NCBI GenBank assembly: GCA_040386975.1
Contig: JAZKEO010000007.1
Coordinates: 203,907 to 267,906, forward strand
Reading direction: 5' to 3'
DNA length: 64,000 nt
Source: M2408 sp040386975
GTDB lineage: Bacteria > Bacteroidota > Bacteroidia > Flavobacteriales_D > Crocinitomicaceae
The notes under the pieces are model-generated. The model did not search any database. It worked only from the letters and a program-made list of their open reading frames with translations, and was not told where the DNA came from. The number at the start of each line of letters is the position of its first letter. Positions within the stretch are counted from its first letter, which is position 1. Shown here in pieces: positions 33,916 through 42,616 of the stretch. The translations under genes were made by a program, and so were the position numbers.

Positions 33916-36450
33916 CTATTCCCCAACAACCAATTTCACTGTCTCAACTTGATTATTTTCACTCTCCAAATTCAAATAATAAACACCACTTGCAAGATTT
34001 TCACGATTGATTTTCAATTTATCTCCAGAAAAATCAGAAATCGTTCTCACTTTTTGTCCGAAAATAGTGTAAAGTGTCAAATTAGCATTCTTTAGTGAAT
34101 TTTTGAAAATAACCATTGTGCTTGATGAAAATGGATTTGGGAAAATGTTCATCATCTTACTTTCATTTTCAGCAAGAGAATTTGTTTGAACGTATTCGTT
34201 TACGGTCGTGTTCGTAACAATTGGAGCGTTGAAATCAAAGTAAATGTTTGCTGTGTTTTTAATTTGTGTTCCCAAAGCTAAATTCGTTTTTGGTTTGATG
34301 CGGTATTGAACAAAACCTTTCGAACCTTCTAAATCTGTTGTGCTATCTACAAGCATAATATTTGGAAAATGAAAAGTCAACATATTATTTTTAAGCATCG
34401 TTGAATTGTAATGACTGTAATTTGTCACTTGAAACGTTTCTAAATCCAAATTAGCGTCTAAAGTATCAAGCAAACGAATGTTAAACGCTGGAGCAGAACC
34501 CGTATTTTGAAAATGAATCGTGTAAGTGAAATAATCATCATAACCTGGATTTACATTCACTGGATAAACTTCTTTCATATTTGGGTCGTAAGAATTTACA
34601 ACTTCATAACAATATTCATAGATATTGTTACTCATATTATTATCTCCATTTGTTGGTGTAACGTTTATAGAAGCACAAATTTCATCACCTCCTTGTGCTG
34701 TTGTATCAGTTTTAAAATTTAATCCAAAAGCAGAATTAAAATCAACATTTCCAAAATCTGAAATGGTATAAGTAAATGTATTTCCAGAAACTGTTGGAAT
34801 CAAAGAACCAAGGATTGGATTTTGAAATGTGATTGGACCTGAAACTGTAATTTGAACTTCTCCACTAATTCCGGAGGCACAAGTCATGTTATACCATTGA
34901 CTCATATCTCCAGCAAGTATTCTTAAATCGTGATTTTGTCCTGGAAAAACCCAGCCATTAGTAGCAACAGATTGAGCACCGACATCAAAACCTGGTTTGC
35001 AATTTAAAGCAAAATTTACGCTATCAACAAAAGTATTTTGAGAATCTAAAGTAAGAGTTGTATCTGTACTTTGACATTGAACTGAAAAAGGTAAATCTAA
35101 AGTGTCTATTTTAACCTTATAAATTCCAATAGCTTCATTGAATTGATAAATTCCATTTGAAAGAGAATATATTTGTCTGATTAATGAATCTGAATTATTG
35201 TAAAGTTTTAATGTAAGGCCTCCTAATTTCTTTTCTGAATTTTCAAAAATACAATTCAAATTTGTATCTAGAAATATCGAACCTACAATTCCATTAGATG
35301 AATTACAATTATATGGATTATTTATTATGTCATTTTCTATACATAATGGGTATAATAAGGTTTCTGAATTCATTGATGAAATATAATTTGGTAAACAAGT
35401 GAATATATTGTTATTCAAATTTAAATTAGATATTGAAGTTGGAAAATTATTGAAGCATGAAATATTATTATTGTTGCATTCAAGGTTATATAAAGATTCA
35501 GGTAAAATTGGTAAAGTATATAACTGATTGTAGCTACATTTAAAATGGGTTAATGTATTTGGTAAATTTGGAAGATTTGTTAATAAATTATTGTTGCAAG
35601 AAAATTCAAGCAATTGATTTGGTAAACTTGGCATTGTTGACAGCTGGTTACTTTCACAAGAAAAATATTGAAGATTAGATGGCAAATTAGGTAGACTTAC
35701 TAAAGTATTATAACTACAACTTAAAGCATTTAAATTTAAAGGTAAATTCGGAAAATTAGTTAATTGATTATTAGAACATTCTATTTGAATCAAATTATCT
35801 GGTAAAGTAGGTAAGGAAATTAATTGGTTATTGTGGCAGTCTAAATAAATCAAAGTTGATGATAGATTTGATAAACTAGTTAACAAATTATAAGAACAGT
35901 AATAAGTTTGAACATTGGGTGGTAAATCAGGTAAATTTATTAGTTGATTATAAGAACAATTTAGATTAATTAAATTAATAGGTAAATTGGGGATATTAGA
36001 GATTGAATTAACTCTGCAATCTAATTCTGTTATTGCATCTGGTAACTGAGGTAAATTTGTTAAATTATTCCAAGAACAATCCAATACTGATAAGGTATTT
36101 GGTAATTGTGGTAGTTCTAATAAATTATTATTACTACAGCTTAATTTTTCAAGAGTATTTGATAATGTAGGTATGTAGGTAAGATGGTTGGCTGAGCACG
36201 ATAATATTTTTAAATTAATAAAATATTGACTTCCAAATAAATCTGAAATATTTGCTGTATTTACATAAAGTGTGTCTTCATTCTGAATTTCAGCACAATC
36301 AATATTCATTTGATTTCCATTCATACAATTAGGGTAATTTGTTTGTAACCACCAGACAAAAGTAGCATCAGGAATTGTCACATAAGTTTGAGCTTTAAAA
36401 CCAAAATTTAAAAATAAAAAGAAGGAAAAAAGAAAGGCTTTGATTTTCAT
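33916..36450 (-). CDS. Secreted leucine-rich-repeat protein with DUF7619 and T9SS type A sorting domain
   Basis: An 844-residue paralogue of the preceding LRR protein. Signal peptide about 1-20; cap with NYPNCMNGNQMNIDC; then about 14 LRRs of 21 residues in the form LxxLxCxxNxLxxLPxLP (for example LSVLDCSWNNLTNLPQLP), an SdrD-B-like domain (IVGSIFLDTNLNCIFENSE), a DUF7619 region (YDPNMKEVYPVNVNPGYDDY), and a C-terminal type A sorting domain starting MNIFPNPFSSSTMVIF. No Ig-like repeats. The LRR array forms a curved binding surface; the partner is unknown. The protein should be secreted by T9SS and bound to the surface or released. Base use is more AT-rich in the LRR part. Confidence 0.88.
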   Translation of the reverse strand: MKIKAFLFSFFLFLNFGFKAQTYVTIPDATFVWWLQTNYPNCMNGNQMNIDCAEIQNEDTLYVNTANISDLFGSQYFINLKILSCSANHLTYIPTLSNTLEKLSCSNNNLLELPQLPNTLSVLDCSWNNLTNLPQLPDAITELDCRVNSISNIPNLPINLINLNCSYNQLINLPDLPPNVQTYYCSYNLLTSLSNLSSTLIYLDCHNNQLISLPTLPDNLIQIECSNNQLTNFPNLPLNLNALSCSYNTLVSLPNLPSNLQYFSCESNQLSTMPSLPNQLLEFSCNNNLLTNLPNLPNTLTHFKCSYNQLYTLPILPESLYNLECNNNNISCFNNFPTSISNLNLNNNIFTCLPNYISSMNSETLLYPLCIENDIINNPYNCNSSNGIVGSIFLDTNLNCIFENSEKKLGGLTLKLYNNSDSLIRQIYSLSNGIYQFNEAIGIYKVKIDTLDLPFSVQCQSTDTTLTLDSQNTFVDSVNFALNCKPGFDVGAQSVATNGWVFPGQNHDLRILAGDMSQWYNMTCASGISGEVQITVSGPITFQNPILGSLIPTVSGNTFTYTISDFGNVDFNSAFGLNFKTDTTAQGGDEICASINVTPTNGDNNMSNNIYEYCYEVVNSYDPNMKEVYPVNVNPGYDDYFTYTIHFQNTGSAPAFNIRLLDTLDANLDLETFQVTNYSHYNSTMLKNNMLTFHFPNIMLVDSTTDLEGSKGFVQYRIKPKTNLALGTQIKNTANIYFDFNAPIVTNTTVNEYVQTNSLAENESKMMNIFPNPFSSSTMVIFKNSLKNANLTLYTIFGQKVRTISDFSGDKLKINRENLASGVYYLNLESENNQVETVKLVVGE

Positions 36451-36533
36451 AGTAAATTGGTTTTAGAATAAGTTCTTGTAGTTAAGACTACATTTTTTAC
36501 TAAAAAGTTGCATCTGAAATTTACCCACAAAAA

Positions 36534-36560
36534 AAAACGCCTTCTTTCGAAAGGCGTTTT
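36534..36560 (-). terminator. Rho-independent terminator of thrS-infC-rpmI-rplT
   Basis: AAAACGCCTT (36534-36543) and AAGGCGTTTT (36551-36560) pair perfectly with a 7-base loop, and the minus-strand transcript continues into a T-run. It follows the rplT stop. Confidence 0.88.
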
Positions 36561-36583
36561 CCTGTTATAGAGATTTAAATTAC

Positions 36584-36934
36584 TTACTTTTTAACTGCTG
36601 CATCAAATACAGCTTTAAAAGCTTCTGGATGATTCATTGCTAAATCAGCTAAAACCTTACGGTTTAATTCCATTCCACTTTTGTTTAAAGCACCCATGAA
36701 TTGAGAATAGCTCATTCCGTGTTGACGAGCTCCAGCGTTGATACGTTGAATCCATAAAGAACGGAAATTTCTTTTCTTTTGTTTACGACCTGAATAGGCG
36801 TATAATAATCCTTTTTCAACAGCGTTTTTAGCAACTGTCCATACATTTTTTCTTCTTCCAAAGTAACCTTTGGCAAGCTTCATAAAGTTCTTTCTTCGAG
36901 CTCTTGAAGCAACGTGATTTACCGATCTTGGCAT
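36584..36934 (-). CDS. rplT: 50S ribosomal protein L20
   Basis: A 116-residue L20 with the standard basic N-terminal helix (MPRSVNHVASRARRKNFMKL) that binds 23S rRNA, then KGYFGRRKNVWTVAKNAVEK and the C-terminal globular part (RSLWIQRINAGARQHGMSYS). L20 is essential for early 50S assembly and in several bacteria represses its own operon. It is the last gene of the thrS-infC-rpmI-rplT group; the spacer before it is long and structured. Confidence 0.97.
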   Translation of the reverse strand: MPRSVNHVASRARRKNFMKLAKGYFGRRKNVWTVAKNAVEKGLLYAYSGRKQKKRNFRSLWIQRINAGARQHGMSYSQFMGALNKSGMELNRKVLADLAMNHPEAFKAVFDAAVKK

Positions 36935-36980
36935 AATTTTTAAGTTTTTTGGTAGGGAGTGTCAGCTAAAGCTAATCTTT

Positions 36981-37030
36981 GGTACTCATTACCGGGTTAA
37001 CACTGAACCTGTTTGAATCTTTATTCAAAC
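36981..37030 (-). promoter_or_regulatory. Three hairpins in the rpmI-rplT spacer, possible L20 control region
   Basis: The 136-base spacer holds GGTA/TACC (36981-36993), GGTT/AACC (36995-37009) and GTTTGAAT/ATTCAAAC (37011-37030) in close succession. Autoregulation by L20 is known in other phyla; a link to these hairpins is inference. Confidence 0.4.
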
Positions 37031-37070
37031 ATTTTTTTAATCTAAGTATTTTGTAAAATTTACAATTTAC

Positions 37071-37265
37071 TCAGATACACAATTGAGTTTTAATGTTTGA
37101 CACATCCGATTTGTGAACCAAACCAGCGTGAGTTAAATTTCTCTTTTGTTTTTTTGTTTTCTTAGTAAGAATGTGGCTTTTGAAAGCATGCTTTCTTTTG
37201 ATTTTACCACTTCCAGTAACGGTGAATCTCTTCTTTGCACTGGATCTTGTTTTCATTTTTGGCAT
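37071..37265 (-). CDS. rpmI: 50S ribosomal protein L35
   Basis: A 64-residue, strongly basic L35: MPKMKTRSSAKKRFTVTGSG, then KIKRKHAFKSHILTKKTKKQ and a C-terminus of HAGLVHKSDVSNIK. Length and sequence match the family. It lies between infC and rplT as in most bacteria. Confidence 0.96.
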   Translation of the reverse strand: MPKMKTRSSAKKRFTVTGSGKIKRKHAFKSHILTKKTKKQKRNLTHAGLVHKSDVSNIKTQLCI

Positions 37266-37304
37266 TTCTCTTTAATTTTAAGGTTTGCTCTATAACATCT
37301 TCTA

Positions 37305-37368
37305 GTTAGTAGTTTGTAGTTAGAAGTTATGAGTTTACACTACTAATTCCTAACTACAAACTATTAAC
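37305..37368. repeat. Inverted repeat between infC and rpmI
   Basis: The arms at 37305-37325 and 37347-37368 (GTTAGTAGTTTGTAGTTAGA against TCCTAACTACAAACTATTAA) pair over about 21 bases with two mismatches. The repeat touches the infC stop codon. In this operon it may attenuate or process the transcript. It is related in style to the AACTCAT family. Confidence 0.6.
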
Positions 37369-37917
37369 TTATTTTTTCTTAGGATTCAACATAATTATCA
37401 TACGTTTACCTTCCAATTTTGGCATAGATTCCAAAGCACCTAATTCCGCTAATTCTTGGGCAAATTTCAATAACAATAATTCTCCTCTATCTTTAAATAC
37501 AATCGTTCTTCCTCTAAAGAATACGTAAGCTTTCACTTTACTTCCTTCTTCTAAGAATTTTTTAGCATGAACCAATTTGAAATTAAAATCGTGATCGTCT
37601 GTATTCGGACCAAAACGAATTTCTTTAATAACAATTTTACTTTGTTTTGCTTTTAATTCCTTTGTTTTTTTCTTTTGGTTATATAAAAATTTACGGTAAT
37701 CCATAATTTTACAAACCGGTGGCACTGCGTTTGGTGAAATTTCTACCAAATCCAATTCCTGTTCTTCAGCTAATTTAATAGCGTCAAACGTTGACATTAC
37801 TTTAGGCTCTTCACCCTCATTTACCAAACGAATTTCTCGTGCAGTAATTTTACCATTGATACGGTGTACTTCCGTTTCTTCTTTAGGCAGAAATCTTTTT
37901 CTTGGTTCTTTTCTCAT
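37369..37917 (-). CDS. infC: Translation initiation factor IF-3
   Basis: A 182-residue IF-3, which keeps 30S subunits free and checks the start codon. The N-terminal domain contains INGKITAREIRLVNEGEEP and DLVEISPNAVPPVCKIMDY. The linker is KFLYNQKKKTKELK. The C-terminal domain has KEIRFGPNTDDHDFNFKLVH, FLEEGSKVKAYVFFRGR and the conserved PKLEGKRMIIML. The start here is ATG (at 37917), not the rare AUU of E. coli. Eight bases separate it from thrS. Confidence 0.97.
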   Translation of the reverse strand: MRKEPRKRFLPKEETEVHRINGKITAREIRLVNEGEEPKVMSTFDAIKLAEEQELDLVEISPNAVPPVCKIMDYRKFLYNQKKKTKELKAKQSKIVIKEIRFGPNTDDHDFNFKLVHAKKFLEEGSKVKAYVFFRGRTIVFKDRGELLLLKFAQELAELGALESMPKLEGKRMIIMLNPKKK

Positions 37918-37925
37918 TTATTTAT

Positions 37926-39869
37926 TTAAGCATTGCTAGCTAATTCGTCTTCAACTGCTTGATTTACATGCGATATGAATTTTTCTATCGACATTGAACC
38001 TAAATCTCCATCTGGTCTTTGTCTCACAGAAACTTCTCCTGTTGCTTCTTCTTTTTCTCCGATTATTAACATAAAAGGGATTTTTTTCAATTCAGCATCA
38101 CGAATTTTCTTACCTATTTTCTCATTTCGGTCGTCTACGAATCCGCGAATATCGGAATTATTTAGCAATTCTGAAACTTTTTCTGCATAATCGTTGAATT
38201 TTTCACTAATTGGCAAAATTGCAACTTGCTCAGTTGTAAGCCATAATGGGAAATCTCCACCACAATGTTCGAGTAAAACCGCCACAAATCGCTCCAAAGA
38301 ACCGAAAGGTGCACGGTGAATCATTACAGGTCTATGTTTTTGATTATCAGCACCTGTGTATTCCAATTCAAAACGCTCTGGTAAGTTATAATCTACCTGA
38401 ATTGTTCCTAATTGCCATTCTCTACCCAAAGCATCTTCGACCATGAAATCCAATTTTGGACCATAAAAAGCTGCTTCACCGTATTCAATGTAAGTATTTA
38501 AATTTTTCTCAGCAGAAGCTTCAATGATTGCATTTTCTGCTTTTTCCCAGTTTTCGTCCGAACCAATATATTTAGATGGATTATTTGGATCTCTTAAAGA
38601 AATTTGTGCTTTAAAATTTTGAAAGTTTAATGTTTTCAAAACGTATAACACAATGTCAATTACTTTTTTAAACTCATCTTTTACCTGATCTTGCATACAG
38701 AAAATGTGTGCATCATCTTGCGTAAAACCACGAACACGCGTTAAACCGTGTAATTCTCCCGATTGCTCGTAACGGTAAACTGTTCCGAATTCAGCAAAAC
38801 GAGCTGGTAAATCTTTGTAAGAACGAGGTTTTGACTTAAAAATTTCACAGTGGTGAGGACAATTCATCGGTTTCAACAAAAACTCTTCATTTTCATCTGG
38901 AGTTTTGATTGGCTGAAAAGAATCTGCTCCATATTTTTCGTAATGTCCTGAACAAATGTACAACTCTTTACTTCCAATATGTGGCGTGATTACTTGGTCG
39001 TAACCTGCTTTTTTCTGTGCTCTTTTTAAGAAATTCTCCAAACGCTCACGCAAAGCAGCACCTTTTGGCAACCACATTGGCAAGCCTTGTCCAACTCTAG
39101 CTGAAAAAGTGAATAATTCCAATTCTTTCCCTAATTTACGGTGATCGCGTTTTTTCGCTTCCTCTAATCTTTCCAAATATTCAGTAAGTTCAGCTTGTTT
39201 TGGGAAAGTAATTCCGTAAATACGAGTTAATTGTTTGTTTTTTTCGTCCCCACGCCAGTAAGCGCCAGCAATTGCAGTTAACTTAACCGCTTTTATTGGA
39301 CTTGTATTTGGGATATGTGGTCCACGACATAAATCCGTGAAATTTCCTTGTGTATAAAATGTAATCGAACCGTCTTCTAAATTTTCAAGAAGTTCTAATT
39401 TATAAGGATCTTGTTTTTCGGTAAAATAAGAAATAGCGTCCGCTTTAGAGATATCTTGACGAACAAAAACAGCCTTTTCTTTGGCTAATTCTTTCATTTT
39501 TTGCTCGATTTTCTCTAAATCTTCTTCTTTGATTGTGTAATCTAAGAAATCAACATCGTAGTAAAAACCATTTTTCACTGCTGGACCAATCGCTAATTTT
39601 ACACCTGGGTAATAAAATTCAATCGCTTCCGCCATTAAATGTGCAGAAGAATGCCACATAGTGGATTTTCCTTCCAAATCATTCCATGTCAATAAACTCA
39701 TCGTACAGTCGCCTGGTAATGTTCGCGTTGCATCAACAACTTCGTTATTTACTTTGGCAGCCAATACATTTCTGGCTAAACCTTCGGAAATACTCAAGGC
39801 AACATCCATTGCAGTTGTTCCTTTTTCGTATTCACGAACCGATCCGTCAGGAAGAGTTACTTTTATCAT
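37926..39869 (-). CDS. thrS: Threonyl-tRNA synthetase
   Basis: A 647-residue class II synthetase. Domains in order: TGS (about 1-60, LPDGSVREYEKGTTAMDVAL), the editing domain with HSSAHLMAEA (His-x3-His) around residue 75, the catalytic core with GSKELYICSGHYEKYGADSF, FLLKPMNCPHHCEIF (zinc cysteine), RVRGFTQDDAHIFC and VMIHRAPFGSLERF, then the C-terminal anticodon-binding domain (about 540-640). Everything expected is present. It leads the thrS-infC-rpmI-rplT group and has its own promoter box. Confidence 0.97.
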   Translation of the reverse strand: MIKVTLPDGSVREYEKGTTAMDVALSISEGLARNVLAAKVNNEVVDATRTLPGDCTMSLLTWNDLEGKSTMWHSSAHLMAEAIEFYYPGVKLAIGPAVKNGFYYDVDFLDYTIKEEDLEKIEQKMKELAKEKAVFVRQDISKADAISYFTEKQDPYKLELLENLEDGSITFYTQGNFTDLCRGPHIPNTSPIKAVKLTAIAGAYWRGDEKNKQLTRIYGITFPKQAELTEYLERLEEAKKRDHRKLGKELELFTFSARVGQGLPMWLPKGAALRERLENFLKRAQKKAGYDQVITPHIGSKELYICSGHYEKYGADSFQPIKTPDENEEFLLKPMNCPHHCEIFKSKPRSYKDLPARFAEFGTVYRYEQSGELHGLTRVRGFTQDDAHIFCMQDQVKDEFKKVIDIVLYVLKTLNFQNFKAQISLRDPNNPSKYIGSDENWEKAENAIIEASAEKNLNTYIEYGEAAFYGPKLDFMVEDALGREWQLGTIQVDYNLPERFELEYTGADNQKHRPVMIHRAPFGSLERFVAVLLEHCGGDFPLWLTTEQVAILPISEKFNDYAEKVSELLNNSDIRGFVDDRNEKIGKKIRDAELKKIPFMLIIGEKEEATGEVSVRQRPDGDLGSMSIEKFISHVNQAVEDELASNA

Positions 39870-39889
39870 GATTTTTTAAAATTGAGGTG

Positions 39890-39897
39890 CAAAGATA
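39890..39897 (-). promoter_or_regulatory. -7 promoter box of thrS
   Basis: TATCTTTG on the minus strand, 20 bases before the thrS ATG. Confidence 0.65.
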
Positions 39898-39956
39898 GTG
39901 AAAAATTGAGAAAATTAAAAGTAATAGATTCTTAGTTTTTGAGTAAAATTAGGTTT

Positions 39957-40051
39957 CCCTCCTTGAGGAGAGAAAGTAAAGCTTTCGAAGACTAAGCGTT
40001 AGCGAAAGGAGGCTAAGGGAGGTGACATATATAAAGTTGTCACCCACCTCA
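39957..40051. repeat. Self-complementary intergenic element upstream of thrS
   Basis: This G+C-rich patch contains CTCC/GGAG, a nested hairpin (CTTTCG with CGAAAG around CTAA/TTAG, 39982-40008), and GTGAC/GTCAC (about 40023-40044). It is unlike the surrounding AT-rich sequence and may be a mobile or termination element after the molybdenum hydroxylase gene. Confidence 0.5.
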
Positions 40052-40074
40052 ATTTTATTGAGATTAATTATTGT

Positions 40075-42426
40075 TTAAGTCATTTTTCTCAATTTCTCAA
40101 TACTCAACAAAATAACTTCATTCGTCGCTGGAATCCTAAATTCAGGTTCTATTTCATGATTTTTCACGGCTGAAACGGCATCTTTAATCGCCAACCAAGT
40201 TGCTAATCCGTGCATAAATGGAGGTTCTGCAACCGCTTTACTTTTTCGTATTGCTTTTGGATTAGGAACATTTTGTAACAAACTCGTTCTGAAATCAATC
40301 GGAATATCTTGAACAGACGGAATTTTGTAAGTATCTGGAGAATGATTTAACAATTCACCTTTGTCGTTGCGTTTACATTCTTCGGTTGTGCACCAGCCAA
40401 CACCTTGCATGTATGCTCCTTCAACTTGTCCGATGTCTAAACCAGGATTAATTGAATCTCCACAATCGTGTAAAATATCTGTTCTCAGATTTTTGTAGAA
40501 ACCTGTTAGAGTATCAACTTCAACCTCGCTCACACACATTCCATAAGCGTAATAATTGAAAGGTTTTCCCCAGCCAGTTGCTTTGTCCCAACCAATATCT
40601 GGAGTTTTGTAAAAACCATTTGCACTTAAGTGAATTTGATTCAAATATCCTAATTGTGCGGCTTTTGAAAAAGCAATTCTACGAGTTGTGTTTTTTGAAT
40701 CAATGATTTCATTGTTTTCAAAAATAATATCTTCTTTTTTTGTTATAATATCGGAAGCTGAGCCTGTCGATTTAACGGAAGCTGAGCCTGTCGAAGCTTT
40801 GTTTTCTAAGTTGAAATGACTCGCAACAAACTCAGAAAGATTTTTTTTGATACTATCAACAGCAACTTTTACCGCCATTCCATTCAAATCTGTACCCGCA
40901 GAAGCTGCTGTGGCAGAAGTATTTGCAACTTTTGAAGTGTTGGTAGCATTTACTTTGATTTTTGAGAAATCGATTCCAAATTCAAGTGCTGCAATTTGCG
41001 TGATTTTCGTGTTTAAGCCTTGACCCATTTCTGTGCCTCCGTGGTTTACCAATACTGTTCCATCGGTATAAACGTGAACCAAAGATCCCGCTTGATTCAA
41101 AAAAGTCGTTGTGAATGAAATTCCAAATTTCACAGGCGTCATAGCCAAACCTCTTTTGAAAAATTCATTTTTGGAGTTGAATTCATTTACAGCTAAACGA
41201 CGGTTTTTGTAATTCGAAGATTGCATTAATTGCTCGTAAATTAAGTGAATTCGATTTAACTCAACTTCTTGACCGTAATGCGTTACGTTCTCCGAGTCTA
41301 TTCCGTAAAAATTGATTTTACGAATTTCTGCTGCGTCTTTTTTTAAGTAGCGAGCAATTTTATCAATGATACTTTCGATTCCAGCAATTCCTTGTGGTCC
41401 ACCAAAACCACGGTAAGCCGTATTTGATGGTAGGTTTGTTTTATAAGCTTTTCCAGTGACTAAAATGTCGGGAATATAATAACAGTTATCAGCGTGAAGC
41501 ATGGCGCGTTCTAAAATAGCGAAACTCAAATCGGTAACACAACCACCATCAGCATTTTGTGTAACGTTTAAAGCCGAAATTTTCCCTGAATCGTCGAATC
41601 CAACTTCGTATTGAATCAAATAGGGGTGACGTTTTCCTGTCATGATTTGATCGTCATCACGGAAAAGTCTTAGTTTCACTGGTCTTTTTGTTGCGTTAGC
41701 TAAAAGTGAACTCCAAGCTGCAAGCCAATTTGCTTGTGTTTCTTTTCCTCCAAAAGCTCCGCCCATTCTTCTTATTTCAACTACAATTTCATTTTTTGGT
41801 CTTCCCAATACTTCCGAAATAATTGCCTGTGTTTCAGATGGATGTTGCGTTGAACTGTAGGCTGTGATTTCATTTCCTTCACCCGGAACGGCAAGACAGA
41901 TGTGAGTTTCTAGATACCAATGCTCTTGAGCTCCAGTTTCTAATTCTCCCTTTATGATATTTTTTGAATTTTTCATTCCAGCGACAACATCGCCTCTTTG
42001 CATCGTTCTTGGTGGACCTAAAAGTGCATTTTTTTCAATTGCAGTTCTCAAATCCAAAATAGCTTCCAAAGGTTCGTAAGAAATTTGAATTAATTTTTCA
42101 GCTTCACGAGCTATTTCCTCCGAATCAGCAGCGATTAAAACAATCGCTTGTCCCACACAAATTACTTCATTTTCTGCTAAGCAAGGTTCATCGTGCACAA
42201 CTGGTCCCATTTGATTTTCGCCAGGAATATCTTTGTAGGTCAAAACTGCGTGAACGCCTTTTAGTTTTTTTGCTTCGCTGATATCAATCGAAGTAATTTT
42301 TGCGTGAGCATGTTTGCTGTAAACAACTTTTCCGTGCAATAATTGCGAATTGATATGCATATCATCAATGTAAATTGATTGACCGCTAACGTGTTTTATG
42401 GCACTATCGTGAGGAACTGAATTCAT
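40075..42426 (-). CDS. xdhB: Xanthine dehydrogenase-type molybdopterin-binding subunit, orphan
   Basis: A 783-residue molybdenum hydroxylase large subunit that oxidises purines or aldehydes at a Mo-pterin centre. The N-terminal Ald_Xan_dh a/b hammerhead is at about 15-120, and the Mo-binding part follows. Motifs include GGAFGGKETQAN, YRGFGGPQG, GGTEMGQGLNTK and KAVAEPPF, where Glu is the expected catalytic base. The small FAD/iron-sulfur subunit is not next to it: upstream is rplI and downstream thrS. Around residues 544-560 there is a serine-rich insert (ASTGSASVKSTGSASD) written by two tandem copies of the GAGCYTGTCGA repeat. It looks intact otherwise. Confidence 0.88.
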   Translation of the reverse strand: MNSVPHDSAIKHVSGQSIYIDDMHINSQLLHGKVVYSKHAHAKITSIDISEAKKLKGVHAVLTYKDIPGENQMGPVVHDEPCLAENEVICVGQAIVLIAADSEEIAREAEKLIQISYEPLEAILDLRTAIEKNALLGPPRTMQRGDVVAGMKNSKNIIKGELETGAQEHWYLETHICLAVPGEGNEITAYSSTQHPSETQAIISEVLGRPKNEIVVEIRRMGGAFGGKETQANWLAAWSSLLANATKRPVKLRLFRDDDQIMTGKRHPYLIQYEVGFDDSGKISALNVTQNADGGCVTDLSFAILERAMLHADNCYYIPDILVTGKAYKTNLPSNTAYRGFGGPQGIAGIESIIDKIARYLKKDAAEIRKINFYGIDSENVTHYGQEVELNRIHLIYEQLMQSSNYKNRRLAVNEFNSKNEFFKRGLAMTPVKFGISFTTTFLNQAGSLVHVYTDGTVLVNHGGTEMGQGLNTKITQIAALEFGIDFSKIKVNATNTSKVANTSATAASAGTDLNGMAVKVAVDSIKKNLSEFVASHFNLENKASTGSASVKSTGSASDIITKKEDIIFENNEIIDSKNTTRRIAFSKAAQLGYLNQIHLSANGFYKTPDIGWDKATGWGKPFNYYAYGMCVSEVEVDTLTGFYKNLRTDILHDCGDSINPGLDIGQVEGAYMQGVGWCTTEECKRNDKGELLNHSPDTYKIPSVQDIPIDFRTSLLQNVPNPKAIRKSKAVAEPPFMHGLATWLAIKDAVSAVKNHEIEPEFRIPATNEVILLSIEKLRKMT
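40752..40799 (-). repeat. Tandem pair of 24-bp GAGCYTGTCGA elements inside xdhB
   Basis: Two units with cores GAGCCTGTCGA at 40760-40770 and 40784-40794, exactly 24 bp apart. The second has arms GAAGCT and AGCTTT; the first has lost its right arm. They are in frame and code for two STGSAS units eight residues apart. Confidence 0.8.
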
Positions 42427-42519
42427 ATATTAGGTGAAATTTTGAATCTAAATTTATTGAAAAAGAACTAAAGGTAGTAAATTTTTATAAAATCAAACTT
42501 TTTGATCCTTAATTTTTAT

Positions 42520-42556
42520 TTTTTAGTTTATTGAGCCTGTCGAAATAAACTAAAAA
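42520..42556. repeat. GAGCYTGTCGA element with 13-bp perfect arms, intergenic
   Basis: The core GAGCCTGTCGA (42533-42543) is the loop of a hairpin whose 13-base arms (42520-42532 and 42544-42556) pair perfectly. The arm sequence TTTAGTTTATT is unrelated to GAAGCT in the other copies, so only the loop is conserved. Confidence 0.85.
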
Positions 42557-42570
42557 GTTTACTAAACAAA

Positions 42571-42596
42571 AAAGCCGTTACAAATGCAACGGCTTT
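42571..42596 (-). terminator. Rho-independent terminator of rpsF-rpsR-rplI
   Basis: AAAGCCGTT (42571-42579) pairs with AACGGCTTT (42588-42596); on the minus strand the hairpin runs into a T-run. It follows the rplI stop. Confidence 0.88.
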
Positions 42597-42616
42597 CAAG
42601 AATAGTGAAAAGAATA

